Of a stretch of 64,000 nucleotides of DNA, positions 8,441-16,778 are shown piece by piece. Below the pieces are notes generated by a model. It had not been told where the DNA came from, made no database searches, and worked only from the letters and a program-made list of their open reading frames with translations. The stretch is taken from contig JASGKK010000001.1 in NCBI GenBank assembly GCA_047600605.1, positions 2,108,001-2,172,000 on the forward strand, read 5' to 3'. Both the position numbers and the translations under genes were made by a program. The DNA comes from CAYMZZ01 sp047600605. GTDB lineage: Bacteria; Bacteroidota; Bacteroidia; Chitinophagales; Chitinophagaceae. Numbering within the stretch: the first letter of the stretch is position 1; every line of letters starts with the position of its first letter.

Positions 8441-8465
8441 GCGATTAGCGTTTTATACTTATTGA

Positions 8466-9443
8466 TTACTGTGAAGCGTTGGTTGAGTTGGCGACTGGTT
8501 TCTCCTGTTCGTATTGTTTCCACAAATTTTCAAGAGTAGCGGCGGTGAGTGGATGGCGTTGTACTACGAGCCGGTAGCGGAGATGCAGACCTTCTTTTGC
8601 CAACAAAACCGGCACACGACCGGGATATACTGCGTTCTGCATACTTACTGCATCAGGTCCGCGAAGTATCCATCTTTGGTCAGGTCCCGGATATGGCGCC
8701 GCACACAACAATGACACTGCTGTTTCTTTTTCGCCGTTAAAATGTCCGCGAAACTGCATCCAGGGAGCTCCCATTACTGCAGGCTCCTGCGGTTGCACCA
8801 TTGAGTCGCGGGATTCGAAGCGGAGGTCGGCAGGCAATTTCCAGCGCATTGAAAAACCGCCATATCCTTTTATGTCATTCGAACCACCGATAGCCACACT
8901 ATCCTGCAGCGGACGCAGGTAAATATCGAAATTGATCAGCCGCACTGAATCATTTGCCGGCTGCACGCGGATCAGTGTTTGCTCAGCAATCAACGCTACC
9001 GATTTTCCTTTCACACTATCTGCCTGCCAGGTCATACTCCAGTCAAGCAATATGTCATCGCCGCTTTGCCGGGTTTTCAATTGCTGCGGAATAAACCGGA
9101 TATGCTCAGATACCCATCCATCACCCACCTGCTTACCATTGAGAAAGACCTGGTGCCAGGCCCAGAAAACCCCGCGATGATGCGGATGATCGGCCGGTCC
9201 ATTCTCTGTCAATACCTTTCCTTCCAAATCATATAACGGGTGTATAAAACCTGCCCGCTCATATTTACCATCAATAGTGGCAGGCTGCTTATTGAAGTAA
9301 AGTACAGGTATACCGGCTTCCAGTACTTCCACCCCCTGCGCGGCCTCCCGTATCTCCAGCTTTTGTTTTGTGCTATTGCTGCAGGAGACAATGGCTGACA
9401 AGAGCAGGAATGCCGACAAACCGATGGTGATTTTTTTTATCAT
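8466..9443 (-). CDS. DUF6807 (PmoA-like) lipoprotein
   Basis: The 325-residue protein is a lipoprotein, with lipobox SAIVSC near residues 16-21. It shows the DUF6807 hallmark GPADHPHHRGVFWAWHQV near residues 80-97, and otherwise beta-rich sequence. The family is common in polysaccharide loci of Bacteroidota and Planctomycetes and is often labelled methane oxygenase PmoA, a misleading name. No reaction is established to my knowledge. The clustered His residues suggest metal or sugar binding. It overlaps the upstream beta-helix gene by 4 bases, so the two are translationally coupled. Confidence 0.8.
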   Translation of the reverse strand: MIKKITIGLSAFLLLSAIVSCSNSTKQKLEIREAAQGVEVLEAGIPVLYFNKQPATIDGKYERAGFIHPLYDLEGKVLTENGPADHPHHRGVFWAWHQVFLNGKQVGDGWVSEHIRFIPQQLKTRQSGDDILLDWSMTWQADSVKGKSVALIAEQTLIRVQPANDSVRLINFDIYLRPLQDSVAIGGSNDIKGYGGFSMRWKLPADLRFESRDSMVQPQEPAVMGAPWMQFRGHFNGEKETAVSLLCAAPYPGPDQRWILRGPDAVSMQNAVYPGRVPVLLAKEGLHLRYRLVVQRHPLTAATLENLWKQYEQEKPVANSTNASQ

Positions 9444-11719
9444 TTTCTCTTCTTTTTACCCAGGGTAATTGTCTGTTGTACATCGTTGCGGATTACAATC
9501 TTCGTTTTTCCGCCTTCTGCTTCTGCTGTAAATGGATTCATCTCCGAAACGGCTTCGGGAGTTACTATTCCGGAAACAACCACTGCACTCCATTCCCCTC
9601 CTTCATTGGTGATGCCGGCAGCCACTTCTTCGCCCTGGGCATTTTTCAGCACCACCGATCGGCCTGCGAGCAACTGCCCTTTGGCATCCTGCAAGCGAAG
9701 TTGCAGCTTCCATCTTTCCTGATAAGAATGCCCCTTACCTTCTACCTGTATCGACATGGTGTCATTGACAATTGTATTCGACTCCAGTACCACTTCGCGG
9801 GCAATACAATCACGGCAGTAATCAAAGCCCATGCGGAAAGGACGGAAAGAAGGTAAAGCCCCTTCTGTGCGGATGATAGTATTGTTGGCGATACGGGTAC
9901 GTATGGTTCCTCCATACTTTCCGGCTATCCAGAATGCCGGTACATTGGTACGGATCCTGTTATTATAAAAATTTCCTCCAAAACCTTCTGTGCCACCGGT
10001 TATGAAAAATGCAGTAGCCAGCGCCTTACTGGCCGGTGCGGTATGAATGATTTCTATATCATTTCCAAAAATCTCATTGTCGCCGCCACTGGCGCTATAG
10101 AAAAACGCCCAGGATAGTGGTACATATGGCTCCGGTTGTGGAAAATTGATCGCTTTTACCGTAATGCGGTTATTGTATACCCGATTACCAAATGCGCCAT
10201 TAGCCGCACCTGGTTTGGCGCGATAGTCGGCAATGCGAATCGCATTGGCACTATACTCCTCGCGGCCATACTCGCAAGTGGGTGCTGAGGACTGTACACT
10301 GATCTCGTTGTTAAAAATCTCGATATACTTATGTGTATATATCTCGATACCAGAGCCCCGTATAGGTATGATCCGGTTATCAAAAATACGCGAACTGTCA
10401 CCCATGGCCATGATACTGTAATGATTGGTAACAGCCTGGTTGTTGGCAAAAAAGTTATGGTGTATCGACGAGTGTTTGGCTTTGAATACGAGACATCCCT
10501 GTCCGCCGATAAAAGTGGAATAAGCCACTTCGGATGCTTCCCGTCCACGCAGGTCGACTGCATAAAAATTGCTGCCGTGGCGATTAATCAGAAACGGATT
10601 GTATACTTCAAACCGGCAATGTGTGATGGTAGCCTGAGGTACATCTACCGAAGTACTATTATATCCCTGAGAGCGAAACTGCACGCGATCCAGAACTATA
10701 TGCACATCGCTGGCGGTTGACTGCAACCCCCAGGAAATTGCTCCCTTGCTTCCCTGCACTACAAAACCATTCCGGATCGTAACGGTGCCGGCGCCTTTGA
10801 CTGGTTTAATAAAATCAACAGGAGTGCCTTTGGATGCATCGGCTGTGTAATCAAAAAAAGCGGTTAGTTCCGAATTATACAGATGATCAAAATGTCCCCT
10901 GGCGTAAGTGCGGCCAATGATACCTATACCTACGTCCATGGCAGGTAAGATATTCAACTCATCAATGAGGCAGTCCGTATCGGCTCTCACACGTATCCGA
11001 TATTTCCCGGCGGGCAAACCCTGCAGGTGAGCATAGATAAATCCTCCGCCCAGGCGGGGTGAGCGTTTTTCCACCATGGCACTTTCCTGTATACTGTCGG
11101 TATAACGGGTCTTACAACTTACCGTTCTCCCCTGCTCATCTTCTACAAACACACTCAGCTTCATTTCATTTTTCAGATCTCCTTTCATTTTGGGATCATG
11201 AAAATGGCGGCCGGTAATGCCCACCATTGCTATATAAGACCGCTGGGCAACCGGCAATTCAATCCAGTCAGAGCGCACTTCATCACCTTCTTCGAGGCTC
11301 AGCAATTTATCTCCGACAAATTCATGTACATCGGCCGTATTCATGATACGTGCACCGGGTGCGTGAGTCAGATCCCAGCTTTGTTTACCTTTTTCAAAAC
11401 CACCATTATCGAGTGTATCGTAAGAGGCGGCTGCATATACAATGCGGTATCCGTTCAGATCGAGGGTTACATCCCTGCCCAGAAAAATAGCACTCCTTTC
11501 GGATACGATATCGTTTGTGAGGACATAGGTTCGCCCCGGCTCACCATAATAGCCTGGTTTAGATACAGGGATTTCCCCGGGCGCCAGTGACCGATGCGCA
11601 ACCGGCTCCTGTTGTGCTGCTGTTGTCAACGCCATTATCAGTGATGGCAACAGCACTCCTCCCTTCAACCACTGATTACAGGCTGACCTGATCCGGCTTT
11701 TATCAATCAGTTTTTTCAT
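9440..11719 (-). CDS. Secreted right-handed parallel beta-helix protein (copy 1)
   Basis: The 759-residue protein has an N-terminal signal region (hydrophobic GGVLLPSLIMALTTAA, residues about 20-35). A segment with ERSAIFLGRDVTLDLNGY begins the helix, followed by an inserted jelly-roll-like part (about 110-245) that looks carbohydrate-binding (NGGFEKGKQSWDLTHAPGAR). A long run of beta-helix turns (FDNRIIPIRGSGIEIYTHKY, FNNEISVQ, VYNNRITVKA, NFYNNRIRTNV) follows. The C-terminal 80 residues resemble a carboxypeptidase-regulatory/Ig-like domain. It is clearly paralogous to the next gene. Polysaccharide lyases of this fold exist, so lyase or hydrolase activity is plausible but unproven. Confidence 0.75.
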   Translation of the reverse strand: MKKLIDKSRIRSACNQWLKGGVLLPSLIMALTTAAQQEPVAHRSLAPGEIPVSKPGYYGEPGRTYVLTNDIVSERSAIFLGRDVTLDLNGYRIVYAAASYDTLDNGGFEKGKQSWDLTHAPGARIMNTADVHEFVGDKLLSLEEGDEVRSDWIELPVAQRSYIAMVGITGRHFHDPKMKGDLKNEMKLSVFVEDEQGRTVSCKTRYTDSIQESAMVEKRSPRLGGGFIYAHLQGLPAGKYRIRVRADTDCLIDELNILPAMDVGIGIIGRTYARGHFDHLYNSELTAFFDYTADASKGTPVDFIKPVKGAGTVTIRNGFVVQGSKGAISWGLQSTASDVHIVLDRVQFRSQGYNSTSVDVPQATITHCRFEVYNPFLINRHGSNFYAVDLRGREASEVAYSTFIGGQGCLVFKAKHSSIHHNFFANNQAVTNHYSIMAMGDSSRIFDNRIIPIRGSGIEIYTHKYIEIFNNEISVQSSAPTCEYGREEYSANAIRIADYRAKPGAANGAFGNRVYNNRITVKAINFPQPEPYVPLSWAFFYSASGGDNEIFGNDIEIIHTAPASKALATAFFITGGTEGFGGNFYNNRIRTNVPAFWIAGKYGGTIRTRIANNTIIRTEGALPSFRPFRMGFDYCRDCIAREVVLESNTIVNDTMSIQVEGKGHSYQERWKLQLRLQDAKGQLLAGRSVVLKNAQGEEVAAGITNEGGEWSAVVVSGIVTPEAVSEMNPFTAEAEGGKTKIVIRNDVQQTITLGKKKRK

Positions 11720-13938
11720 TCTGCCACGATTATTTTTATTATTTCATTCCTGTTCATATCCAACCTGCGTGTATGACTACCTGTTTTTACCTGATAGCTT
11801 AGCCGGCGTGATGACTCTCCCCGTTTCTGTTCTTCGCTCAGCAATTCCCATTGCACCCAGCCGCCCGGGTCTGTCCGCTTTTCTTCCAGTATGCGTCCCG
11901 ACTCATCAAGCAGTTGCACCAGTTCTCCGGCTACAGGCGTACCCTTTTTATCGCTCAGCTGTACACTGCAGTTCCAATATACCTGATAGGAATGATCCTG
12001 TTTCGTTTTTTCTATACTAAATAAAGCTCCTTCTAGCTGGTTTGAACGAAAAGAAACATCGTTGGCATAGCAGGTAGTGCAGCCTTCCCAACCCATTCGT
12101 ACCGGCGATACGGCGCCGGTCGTATTTTTCATAACAAACAAATTATTGATTAATTGTGAATGGGCGGCGCCGCCATAGCGGCTGGCTATCCAAACCGCCG
12201 GCACATTGGAGAAAAAGCGGTTACGGTAGAATAAGCCTCCGAAATAACGCGGACCTCCACAGACATACAATGCAGCCGTTTCTGTTTTGGAGCCAGAATT
12301 TTCTTTCTGCACATGAATTTCGTTGTCAAATACCTCATTTTCTCCGCCACTCGCGCTGTAGTAAATGCCATAAAGCATAGGAATATATTCTTTTGGCTCA
12401 GGAAAGTCTTTTGCCTGCAGATCTATCCGGTTGCGATAGATACGACTCCCCAGTGACGCTTTGGGCGAACCGGGTGCTGCATTGTAATCGCCCAGGCGTA
12501 TGGCGGCTACGCTATACTCCTCCCGGCCATACTCGCAGGTTGGTGGCGAGGTCTGCAGGGAAAAATAATTATCAAATACTTCGGTGTATCGCGACACATA
12601 GATACCAGAGCCCTGCCGCGGTTCAAAGCGATTGTTATAAATCCGCGAACTGTCGCCCGTACCCATGATGCTGTAATGATTGGTCACGGTCTGCTCATTC
12701 ACAAACAGGTTATCATGCACCAGCGATCGTTTGCCCCGAATAGTAAGACAGCCCTGTCCGCCTATAAAATCATTGTGAGCCACCTCAGATGGTTGCGGAC
12801 CACGCACTGCTACTGCACAGATGGATACATGCCGTTGCACCAGGAAGGGCATTTTTACTTCAAAGCGGCAATTCCTGATATCGGCCCATTGCAGTTCTGC
12901 TGCTCCAGCACTGATGCCGCCCGCCTTTATCTCCACATTATCCAACTCCAGTTTCATTCCTTTCGCTGTGGATTGAATAGCCCAGGAATGTATGCCTTCA
13001 AAGCCGCCTTCAATCCGGCCGTTCTTGATGCGCACCACACCTTCACCGCCGGCACGCGGAATGCCGGCTACTGGCAACCGTTTTTCATAATCGGCTGTAT
13101 AATCAAAAAAAGCTGGGATATTGATTGCATAACGTTCCTGTGTCTGATGATCATAATGGGCCAGTGGCTGGGTCTTATCAATGATGCCGATCCCCACATC
13201 CATAGCAGGCCGTATATCTACCTCATCTATCAGGCAGTCGGTATCGGCTTTTACCCTAACCCGGTAACGGCCAGCGGGCAGGCCGTGAAGGTGTGCATAC
13301 ACAAAACCTCCACCCAGCCGCGGTGAGCGGTTCTCTACCGGGCAGGCCTGCCAGAGGCTATCGCCGTAGTTGATATTGCAAACAACATCATTTCCTTTTT
13401 CATCTTCCACATACACGCTGATGCGCATTTCATTGGCCAGATTGCCTGCCATTATCGAATCATGATAATGGCGACCGGTGATTCCTACCATTGCGAAATA
13501 AGAACGATCCTGTACCGGCAATTGCACCCACGGCGAACGCACTACATCGCCAGCCTGTAAACTCAACAGTTTTTTGCCCAGAAACACATGCACATCTGCT
13601 GTATTACGCACCCGGGCTCCCGGTGCGGCTCGCAGATCCCAACCTTTGCTGCCTTCTTCAAATCCGGAGTTGGGCATATGCCGGTATTTGCCTTTGGCAT
13701 AATAGACTGTATAACCATTAAGATCAAGTTCCACATTTCCTCCCAGAAACAGGGCCGACCTATCTGCGATGATATTGTTCATCAGGATATAACGTGCGCC
13801 CGCCTGGCCATAGCCGCCGGCTTTATATACCGGAATCTCACCCGCTTGCGGAGTACGATGCGGAGTTGTACGGTACTGACCGGTCAATGCCGGACAGGTT
13901 CCGAGCAGCAACAACAATATGAATACAGGCTTATGCAT
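11716..13938 (-). CDS. Secreted right-handed parallel beta-helix protein (copy 2)
   Basis: The 740-residue protein has a signal peptide (FILLLLLGTCPALTG). It shares the whole layout of the neighbouring copy: a helix start with ADRSALFLGGNVELDLNGY, the inserted module beginning NSGFEEGSKGWDLRAAPGAR, the shared stretch VENRSPRLGGGFVYAHLHGL, beta-helix turns, and a C-terminal Ig-like domain. Shared signatures include GIGII in the middle and ASGGENEVFDNEI late. The 4-base overlaps on both sides (with copy 1 and the transglutaminase-like gene) point to one transcript. Similarity to copy 1 is about half by eye. The copies probably arose by tandem duplication and may act on different linkages of one glycan. 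Confidence 0.75.
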   Translation of the reverse strand: MHKPVFILLLLLGTCPALTGQYRTTPHRTPQAGEIPVYKAGGYGQAGARYILMNNIIADRSALFLGGNVELDLNGYTVYYAKGKYRHMPNSGFEEGSKGWDLRAAPGARVRNTADVHVFLGKKLLSLQAGDVVRSPWVQLPVQDRSYFAMVGITGRHYHDSIMAGNLANEMRISVYVEDEKGNDVVCNINYGDSLWQACPVENRSPRLGGGFVYAHLHGLPAGRYRVRVKADTDCLIDEVDIRPAMDVGIGIIDKTQPLAHYDHQTQERYAINIPAFFDYTADYEKRLPVAGIPRAGGEGVVRIKNGRIEGGFEGIHSWAIQSTAKGMKLELDNVEIKAGGISAGAAELQWADIRNCRFEVKMPFLVQRHVSICAVAVRGPQPSEVAHNDFIGGQGCLTIRGKRSLVHDNLFVNEQTVTNHYSIMGTGDSSRIYNNRFEPRQGSGIYVSRYTEVFDNYFSLQTSPPTCEYGREEYSVAAIRLGDYNAAPGSPKASLGSRIYRNRIDLQAKDFPEPKEYIPMLYGIYYSASGGENEVFDNEIHVQKENSGSKTETAALYVCGGPRYFGGLFYRNRFFSNVPAVWIASRYGGAAHSQLINNLFVMKNTTGAVSPVRMGWEGCTTCYANDVSFRSNQLEGALFSIEKTKQDHSYQVYWNCSVQLSDKKGTPVAGELVQLLDESGRILEEKRTDPGGWVQWELLSEEQKRGESSRRLSYQVKTGSHTRRLDMNRNEIIKIIVAE

Positions 13939-14743
13939 TCACCTTACGTTTACGGTACCACTGAACGAAGGCTGGCAACATCAGTAATACGGGCAGTATC
14001 CAGATGGCCCAGTAAGAAAAACCTTCGAACCAGTTGCTTACATTATATACATGTTTGTATTTGCCGAATATATCCACCATAAGATCGGTCGTATAGGGAT
14101 CGACAGCTTCCTTATAGTATAAATCGGCCATACGACTATAGGGTTCGCGTGCCAGTTCAGGATTAGCTGTCAGGGCCGCCGTATCGTGTGGCACCACTAT
14201 ACCAAAATCCGGATCGAGCAGCAGTACGGAGTCATTGGGTATTTCGGCCCGCACCACCACATGGTGACCACCCACATCGAGCAACTCTGCTTTTATCCCA
14301 TATTCTTTCAACACTCCTTTTACCACTATGGAATGCGAAGAACAAAGCCCCACACCACGCTCCAGGTTTTTCTTATAATTGGTAAACTCGTATCGTTCAT
14401 AACGGGAGGGCTTAATATAGGACGCAGCCCAGAGCATATAATTTTCCCAAACCGGCACCCGCATATGGAAACGTTCAATACCTTTTGTCTTCCAGTAATG
14501 TGCAAAGCCATTGTGTACAAGGCCATTTACCCGCACCGCAAAATCATGATCCGACTCACCGGATTTTTTCTGCAACTCCTTTTTAATATCCGGGTAACGG
14601 ATCACCACATCATTGAGCCGGTTTTTGATTTCATGCTCAAGGGTGTACAACTCCGGATTGCGAAGGCTGCGAAAGAGACCGTAAATATTGATGCCCAGTA
14701 AGAGCACACCCAGTGCCAGCAGAGCGCGGGATAACCATTTCAT
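13931..14743 (-). CDS. Membrane-anchored transglutaminase-like cysteine protein
   Basis: The 270-residue protein has an N-terminal membrane segment (about 5-25) and a C-terminal one (about 242-262, FSYWAIWILPVLLMLPAFV). Between them lies a transglutaminase-core-like domain with a plausible Cys-His-Asp triad: Cys134 (GVGLCSSHS), His160 or His161 (GGHHVVV) and Asp177 (LLLDPDFG). The order and spacing fit the family. It overlaps the beta-helix gene by 8 bases and follows the TIM-barrel gene by 15. Proteins of this fold may be proteases, amidases or inactive binders. The role in a glycan locus is unknown; the soluble domain should face the periplasm. Confidence 0.65.
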   Translation of the reverse strand: MKWLSRALLALGVLLLGINIYGLFRSLRNPELYTLEHEIKNRLNDVVIRYPDIKKELQKKSGESDHDFAVRVNGLVHNGFAHYWKTKGIERFHMRVPVWENYMLWAASYIKPSRYERYEFTNYKKNLERGVGLCSSHSIVVKGVLKEYGIKAELLDVGGHHVVVRAEIPNDSVLLLDPDFGIVVPHDTAALTANPELAREPYSRMADLYYKEAVDPYTTDLMVDIFGKYKHVYNVSNWFEGFSYWAIWILPVLLMLPAFVQWYRKRKVNA

Positions 14744-14758
14744 ATAGCTGCGTTGGTT

Positions 14759-16651
14759 TTATTTAAGAGGTGAATGAAAATACAGTTGTACATCCTGCCA
14801 GTGACGCAGCATGATCGTGCGTTTCTGATAGAGTTGCTTCAGCAATTCCGGCCCGAGAATAAAATGATCTTCATAGCGGGGATCTTTTGCCAAGATCAGC
14901 TGCTCTGCCCCACCTTTTTCAAGCAGGCTTATCAGTTCGGTCGTGTTATCCAGTTCATCGCGCATAATATTATTGAACGGGATGTAATCGGGGTGGCCTG
15001 ACCAGTCAAACTCCTTGCCTGCCACTTTACCTGCCGGTGCGGCATACACCAGTTCGCGGTTTTTATCGCGAATGGCCTGCGCCGCTGAGAAGTTGGCGCA
15101 GCTTCGCATGATGCTGGCATGTATCAACAGGCCCGTAGCCATTTTCCGAAACAGATCAGCCTCAGGTCCTTTTGCTTTTAACTGAAGCAGGGAAGAAGAC
15201 ACTTTTCGGATGCGGTTTACATAGTTTTCTACAACGGCAGTTTGTACCGAAGACCTGCCTCCATGCAGATCCATATAATCCATACGCGCTTCAGTAAGAG
15301 AGGTATTAAAGATCATTGGCAGGAAATAATTTTCCTCATCCGGTTTCAGCAACTGGGGCGCCAGTACCAGCGGCCGGTTGATCAGTCGCATGGTCACCCC
15401 CCAGTAAAGTGAATGTACCCGCGGGAAAGTGGCCGCTTTGTAATCCATCGCTTCGTTGAGGCGCTCCAGCGTTTCCTGCAGCAACACGGCTTCCCCCTCG
15501 CCCGCCCACTGGCGGCAGGATTCCGCCAGCCGCTGCCTGGATTCTACTGCACCTTTAAAAGGTTTTTGTTTCAGCTGTGCCGCCAGCGTCTGAAGAATAA
15601 ACTCGGTCATATAAAGCGGCTCAGCACCCCGGTCATAGGCGGCTCTGAATCCAATAAATACTGTGCTTTGTGATGCTTCATTAACCTGATTGGCCTTTTC
15701 GATCAGTGATAGCGGGTTAATAATACCCGTTACCGGATAGAGGCTGCCCAGGGTGCCACCCATTTGTATCAGTTGCCGGTCGGGCCGGCTTTTGAAATAA
15801 CAGTTGGCCGGAAGTTTTACTTCTATATCCCGGCGCTCTTCTTCCGAAAAATTGGAATTGCCCTCATCGAGATAAACGGCAAGTGGGCGGCCGGCCCGTT
15901 TTGCCCCTTCCTGAAAAGTTTCGAGCAGGAGTTTGACACGGTCGCCTGTCGACAGGCCCTTGCAATGGGTAGGACCATTAGCGCCGGAATAAAGCCATTC
16001 TGACCAGCAAATACCTGCACCGGCATCATTGGTTTTAAATGAGAAGGAAGTGATCTCGGGAGCCTGCTTCAGCATTTCGGCCAGCATGGAAGCGTACATT
16101 TCTCTCGTGGCTGCCACATTGATACAAGGAGCAAATGCCTTTTCCGTACTGCGGCGCGGATGATCTACCCGTGGCCCCATCATGTCGGGATGTGCATCAA
16201 AAAATGCCAGCGGCAGAAAGTTGGGTTCATATCCCAGAAAAGCCGCCTCCATATCATATTTACGCAGTATGCGGATTTTATCCATCAGCAACTGACGATT
16301 CTTTTTTACAAAATCAGCCGGCACGAAGGGTGCCAGATCTTTATGCGGAAAAAATTTATAGGGTGTTGGGTTGGCGCTTGCATATTCATGCCAGGAGCTT
16401 CCCTGTGCAGGGATCTCGTGCCAACTCTTATCGGCCAGGGTACTTACTGACACCTGTACTTTACCATAAGGCTTCAATGCTGCAGCCTGGCGAACCAGCT
16501 TTTCAAATGCAGAAAGGTCATTGAGCGGGATATTCACCACAAAAACGCGGCCTTCCGCAACGGCAGAGCCTGGCTGACCATTCTTTTCGGTCGCCTCCGC
16601 AATTCCAAAAAAGAAAAGGAAAGAAAAAAAGAATAGCTGTTTTTTCATCAT
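14759..16651 (-). CDS. Secreted TIM-barrel-like protein of unknown function
   Basis: The 630-residue protein begins with a signal peptide (QLFFFSFLFFFGIAEAT). The first 330 residues alternate strand and helix as in a glycoside hydrolase barrel. Notable segments are YDMEAAFLGYEPNFLP, ITSFSFKTNDAGAGICWSEW and LAVYLDEGNSNFS. The second half looks mostly helical. Acidic residues in KTNDAG, WSEW and LDEGN could be catalytic, but I cannot match it to a named GH family with confidence. It is the first gene of the seven-gene minus-strand run, so it probably acts on the same glycan as GH88 and GH27. Confidence 0.6.
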   Translation of the reverse strand: MMKKQLFFFSFLFFFGIAEATEKNGQPGSAVAEGRVFVVNIPLNDLSAFEKLVRQAAALKPYGKVQVSVSTLADKSWHEIPAQGSSWHEYASANPTPYKFFPHKDLAPFVPADFVKKNRQLLMDKIRILRKYDMEAAFLGYEPNFLPLAFFDAHPDMMGPRVDHPRRSTEKAFAPCINVAATREMYASMLAEMLKQAPEITSFSFKTNDAGAGICWSEWLYSGANGPTHCKGLSTGDRVKLLLETFQEGAKRAGRPLAVYLDEGNSNFSEEERRDIEVKLPANCYFKSRPDRQLIQMGGTLGSLYPVTGIINPLSLIEKANQVNEASQSTVFIGFRAAYDRGAEPLYMTEFILQTLAAQLKQKPFKGAVESRQRLAESCRQWAGEGEAVLLQETLERLNEAMDYKAATFPRVHSLYWGVTMRLINRPLVLAPQLLKPDEENYFLPMIFNTSLTEARMDYMDLHGGRSSVQTAVVENYVNRIRKVSSSLLQLKAKGPEADLFRKMATGLLIHASIMRSCANFSAAQAIRDKNRELVYAAPAGKVAGKEFDWSGHPDYIPFNNIMRDELDNTTELISLLEKGGAEQLILAKDPRYEDHFILGPELLKQLYQKRTIMLRHWQDVQLYFHSPLK

Positions 16652-16692
16652 GGGAAGCCTGTAATTTTAGATAAGAAAGCAAATGACTGAAC

Positions 16693-16700
16693 CAAAAATA
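16693..16700 (-). promoter_or_regulatory. Probable -7 box of the seven-gene glycan operon
   Basis: On the minus strand TATTTTTG matches TAnnTTTG fully, about 40 bases before the start at 16651. The expected -33 position is T-rich but lacks a clean TTTG. The region up to 16778 is AT-rich and must also hold the promoter of the divergent esterase gene. Confidence 0.45.
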
Positions 16701-16778
16701 AGAAAATAACAAATAAAAAGGAATATTTTTTCTTTCGTTAGCTTATATTTATACCAGATTATTAAAATAAATAACGTT

